A stretch of 17,132 nucleotides of DNA, taken from NCBI GenBank assembly GCA_900546385.1, contig URCT01000050.1, forward strand, positions 1-17,132, written 5' to 3'. Shown piece by piece: positions 15,323 through 17,132 of the stretch (its first letter is position 1; each line of letters starts with the position of its first letter). The translations under genes were made by a program, and so were the position numbers. Below the pieces are notes generated by a model. That model saw only the letters and a program-made list of their open reading frames with translations. It searched no databases and was not told the origin of the DNA. This stretch comes from an uncultured Eubacteriales bacterium. GTDB lineage: Bacteria > Bacillota > Clostridia > Oscillospirales > CAG-382.

Positions 15323-15442
15323 ATGTTTTCTCTCTGTTTTCAGTATTTTTGTTTTCAATCTTATTTTGATAATTTCATACCTGTAATATTTTTTGTCATA
15401 TTCGCTATATCATTCATGGAAACTCTGCTTATTTTTAATTAC

Positions 15443-16768
15443 TTACTTCAAAATAATATTTTCCACAAATTTTCCGACAGATATATTTGCTTTTGACATA
15501 TCCGTAATTTTTTCACCGTTTAAGTAAAGGTTTTTTATTTTAATATTCTTTACTCCGTACTCCTCGCTGTAACCGAAAAAATTTGACGGTGGCATTGCAG
15601 GAGCGGTCACGTTAATGTTATTGAAAGTAATATTTGATATTTTTCCTCTTTCTCCTTTTGAAGAATAACACTCGGAATAAAATACCATCCCCCAAATTAA
15701 CGGCGGCATATAATTCGTATCTTTATTTACATATATGTCATCTTCCTTTTCTTGAATCATCGGATAAAAAGAGACTTCGTCATATTCCACCCGTATGTTT
15801 TCAAATCTGCAATTTTCTATTCTCTTTGCGCAAAGGTCGATTCCTACCTCCAAAGCCTTTCCCCATTCGTTAAATACAACGCAGTTGCAAAATACAATAT
15901 CCTCCGAAATGTCGTAATCCCTGTTGTTATGATGAATACCGTCGGCATAAGCACAGGCAAACCCCTTTATGCACAAGGAATCGTCAAAGCTTCTGACAAA
16001 ACAGTTTTCAACAAGCGCATGACGGCAATTTAACAAATCGATACCATCGGAATTATATCTCCAGTTTCCGATTATTTTAATGTTATCTATATGTACGTTT
16101 TCGCAGCATATGGGTCTTACTGACAAAAAACATGAATCGCGGATTACAATGCCACAAATTGTAATATTTTTTCCGTATTCTATTTTTATCGGACTCGGTC
16201 TCGGCGGGTCAATAAATCCATCTTCTTCGATCGTTTCTTTCATTTTGCTGTGATCTAATATACCGTTTCCCATTATTTTTACATTTTCGACGTCAATTCC
16301 GTAAATTTCACCGTATACAACAGCTCCCTCGTCGATAAAAACGGTCTGTCCGCTGACCAAATTTATTCTGCCCGTGTTATGCTCTCCTTTTCCGAAATAC
16401 AAAACATTTTCTTCCGAAAGGTCATAATTTTTATCTTCATTTGCAAAAAAATGTAGTTCTTCCGATACATCTTTAAATTCAACCACCGCCTGGCACGGCT
16501 TATTTATTTCAAAAATTACCGTTTTGTCCTCTACAATCGGCTTAATATTTAATGACAGCGGTCTGACAATTATATTTTTAATGTAAAAATCACATTCAAT
16601 TCTAACCATTTTTTTATCTTTTATATTAAAGGATAAAAATGCTGTTTCCTTCGTCTGATCAAGCGATCTCTGGAATCCAGGCCAATGACGGTTAATCGGG
16701 TATCTCGAAACTCTCGCAGACTGTAGCTGTGTCAATTCATTGTCAATATATACTTTGTATTTTTCCAT
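15443..16768 (-). CDS. GH28-like (polygalacturonase-type) right-handed beta-helix glycosidase
   Basis: This 441-residue product has an N-terminal beta-sandwich-like part (about 1-130) and then a pectate-lyase-type beta-helix built of short repeats such as VKIMGNGILDHS, NITICGIVIRDS and NVHIDNIKIIG. The GH28-like catalytic block is NSDGIDLLN (Asn239, Asp241) and SFDDSLCIKG (Asp262, Asp263), followed by GKALEVGID. The classical GHG and RIK motifs of pectinases are not evident, so the substrate may be another uronic-acid or rhamnose-containing glycan. I chose the ATG at 16768 because GGAG stands 6 bases before it; longer starts at 16780 and 16858 have weaker support. There is no signal peptide, so it probably acts inside the cell on imported oligosaccharides. 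It is clearly AT-rich, and with the downstream esterase forms a likely operon ending at 14543. Confidence 0.85.
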   Translation of the reverse strand: MEKYKVYIDNELTQLQSARVSRYPINRHWPGFQRSLDQTKETAFLSFNIKDKKMVRIECDFYIKNIIVRPLSLNIKPIVEDKTVIFEINKPCQAVVEFKDVSEELHFFANEDKNYDLSEENVLYFGKGEHNTGRINLVSGQTVFIDEGAVVYGEIYGIDVENVKIMGNGILDHSKMKETIEEDGFIDPPRPSPIKIEYGKNITICGIVIRDSCFLSVRPICCENVHIDNIKIIGNWRYNSDGIDLLNCRHALVENCFVRSFDDSLCIKGFACAYADGIHHNNRDYDISEDIVFCNCVVFNEWGKALEVGIDLCAKRIENCRFENIRVEYDEVSFYPMIQEKEDDIYVNKDTNYMPPLIWGMVFYSECYSSKGERGKISNITFNNINVTAPAMPPSNFFGYSEEYGVKNIKIKNLYLNGEKITDMSKANISVGKFVENIILK

Positions 16769-16879
16769 TTTAATCTCCATTCTGCCGCTTACGCACCGGC
16801 ACAAATAGGAATGGAAGTGCAGATAAGCGCCTGTTTTTTTGTTATACTGTTGCTGCAATTTGATTTTTGCTTGCCCTTT

Positions 16880-16978
16880 ACAGTGTGGTAAAACAATGCT
16901 ACACTGTTTTTGCCGATGGTAAAATTCAATTTGTTCTTGAGTTTCTCACCGTCGGCACAATATTTCAAGCATTGTTTT
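16880..16978. promoter_or_regulatory. Overlapping, mutually exclusive inverted repeats
   Basis: ACAGTGT (16880-16886) and ACACTGT (16901-16907) form one hairpin, extendable to 11 bp with G-T pairs as + strand RNA and followed by TTTTT. Alternatively AAAACAATGCT (16890-16900) pairs perfectly over 11 bp with AGCATTGTTTT (16968-16978), enclosing a second stem TGCCGATGGT/ACCGTCGGCA (16911-16920, 16948-16957; one T-G pair). The two arrangements share bases 16890-16907 and cannot form together. Confidence 0.45.
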
Positions 16979-17086
16979 GCCTAAGCTGTCAAGGGTGACG
17001 GTAGGTTTTCACATACTTCTTTTTTCATATGCTGCTTTACACTACCCAGCGAAAAGACTTCGCATGGAAAGTGACATAACCGCCCT

Positions 17087-17113
17087 TCCACCTTTCTTTC
17101 GGAGAAAGGTGGA
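17087..17113. repeat. 11-bp perfect hairpin similar in design to 5994-6023
   Basis: TCCACCTTTCT (17087-17097) and AGAAAGGTGGA (17103-17113) are perfect inverted repeats around TTCGG, followed by GCCAAAGAACT. The hairpin at 5994-6023 has the same plan: an arm ending TTTCT, a CG-containing loop, an arm starting AGAAA, then GCCAAAAAAGT. No T-run follows. Confidence 0.6.
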
Positions 17114-17132
17114 GCCAAAGAACTCGAAACAG

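Larger units (their letters stand above)
16769..17132. other. Non-coding stretch upstream of the GH28-like gene
   Basis: No gene is supported in these 364 bases. A minus-strand frame of about 55 codons ending near 16789 (GKNSVALFYHTVKGKQ and so on) has no ribosome site or recognisable domain. The stretch contains several inverted repeats, listed separately. No convincing -35/-10 pair for the GH28-like gene could be fixed; TATAAC on the minus strand near 16841-16846 is the best -10 candidate, without a good -35. Confidence 0.5.

Noticed and set aside
14846..15358. Intact 170-residue protein from 15358 to 14846
   Set aside because: The last ~37 residues are out of the family frame. The true continuation lies in the neighbouring frame to 14716, so I call a frameshifted gene. 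The TTG at 15358 is also a weaker start than the ATG at 15322.
15361..15417. 18-codon minus-strand frame (MNDIANMTKNITGMKLSK) between the GH28-like and SGNH genes
   Set aside because: It has no clear ribosome site and no recognisable family. It may be a gene remnant, but cannot be supported.
16769..16858. Upstream extension of the GH28-like gene to TTG 16858
   Set aside because: The added 30 residues are Cys/His-rich and unlike the family, while GGAG at 16775-16778 is placed for the ATG at 16768.
14321..17132. Integrated element with direct repeats of the tRNA 3' end
   Set aside because: No second copy of the tRNA-Pro 3' end and no integrase gene were seen in the window.

Overview
The window reads as chromosomal DNA of a low-oxygen Firmicute, most likely a gut-type member of the Clostridia (Oscillospiraceae/Ruminococcaceae-like). 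The basis is a RicT (PSP1) gene, a RecD2 helicase rather than RecBCD RecD, strong GGAGG-type ribosome binding sites, tandem M42 aminopeptidases, and moderately GC-rich genes packed on one strand. The assignment is inference; no 16S or other marker is present.

Positions 1-14176, all on the + strand, form a dense run of housekeeping and metabolic genes. The order is ricT (5' end missing, with a very long low-complexity N-terminal extension), two tandem PHP-domain phosphoesterase paralogues, truB, glyA, maf, a stand-alone acyl-CoA/acyl-ACP synthetase, a small membrane-anchored protein of unknown function, recD2, a HAD-IIA phosphatase, and two adjacent M42 aminopeptidases whose stop and start codons overlap. 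Gaps are mostly 10-110 bases. Two gaps hold strong inverted repeats: 5994-6023 before maf, and 8431-8534, where a nested structure covers the start of the unknown gene.

Positions 14275-14436 are a complete tRNA-Pro(CGG) unit: a near-consensus sigma-70 type promoter, the tRNA with encoded CCA, and an intrinsic terminator. Directly after it lies a compact non-coding block (14463-14687). It holds three 20-bp tandem repeats with internal palindromes, a minus-strand intrinsic terminator, a 17-bp perfect hairpin, a second near-consensus + strand promoter with no gene behind it, and a 10-bp hairpin at the predicted RNA start.

Positions 14716-16768 are visibly AT-rich and on the minus strand, unlike everything upstream. 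They hold a GH28-like beta-helix glycosidase and, downstream of it, an SGNH/GDSL hydrolase broken by a frameshift. The pair looks like a small carbohydrate-degradation operon ending at the terminator at 14543-14565, possibly acquired next to the tRNA gene. The last 364 bases (16769-17132) hold no gene I can support, but contain competing inverted repeats and a hairpin related in design to the one at 5994-6023.

The points I consider most worth a second look are the RicT extension with its Asp-Asn-Arg repeats, the nested structure over the start codon at 8533, the tRNA-proximal repeat, hairpin and orphan promoter block, the broken esterase, the over-represented word ACCGGTATAC, and the mutually exclusive stems upstream of the GH28-like gene.
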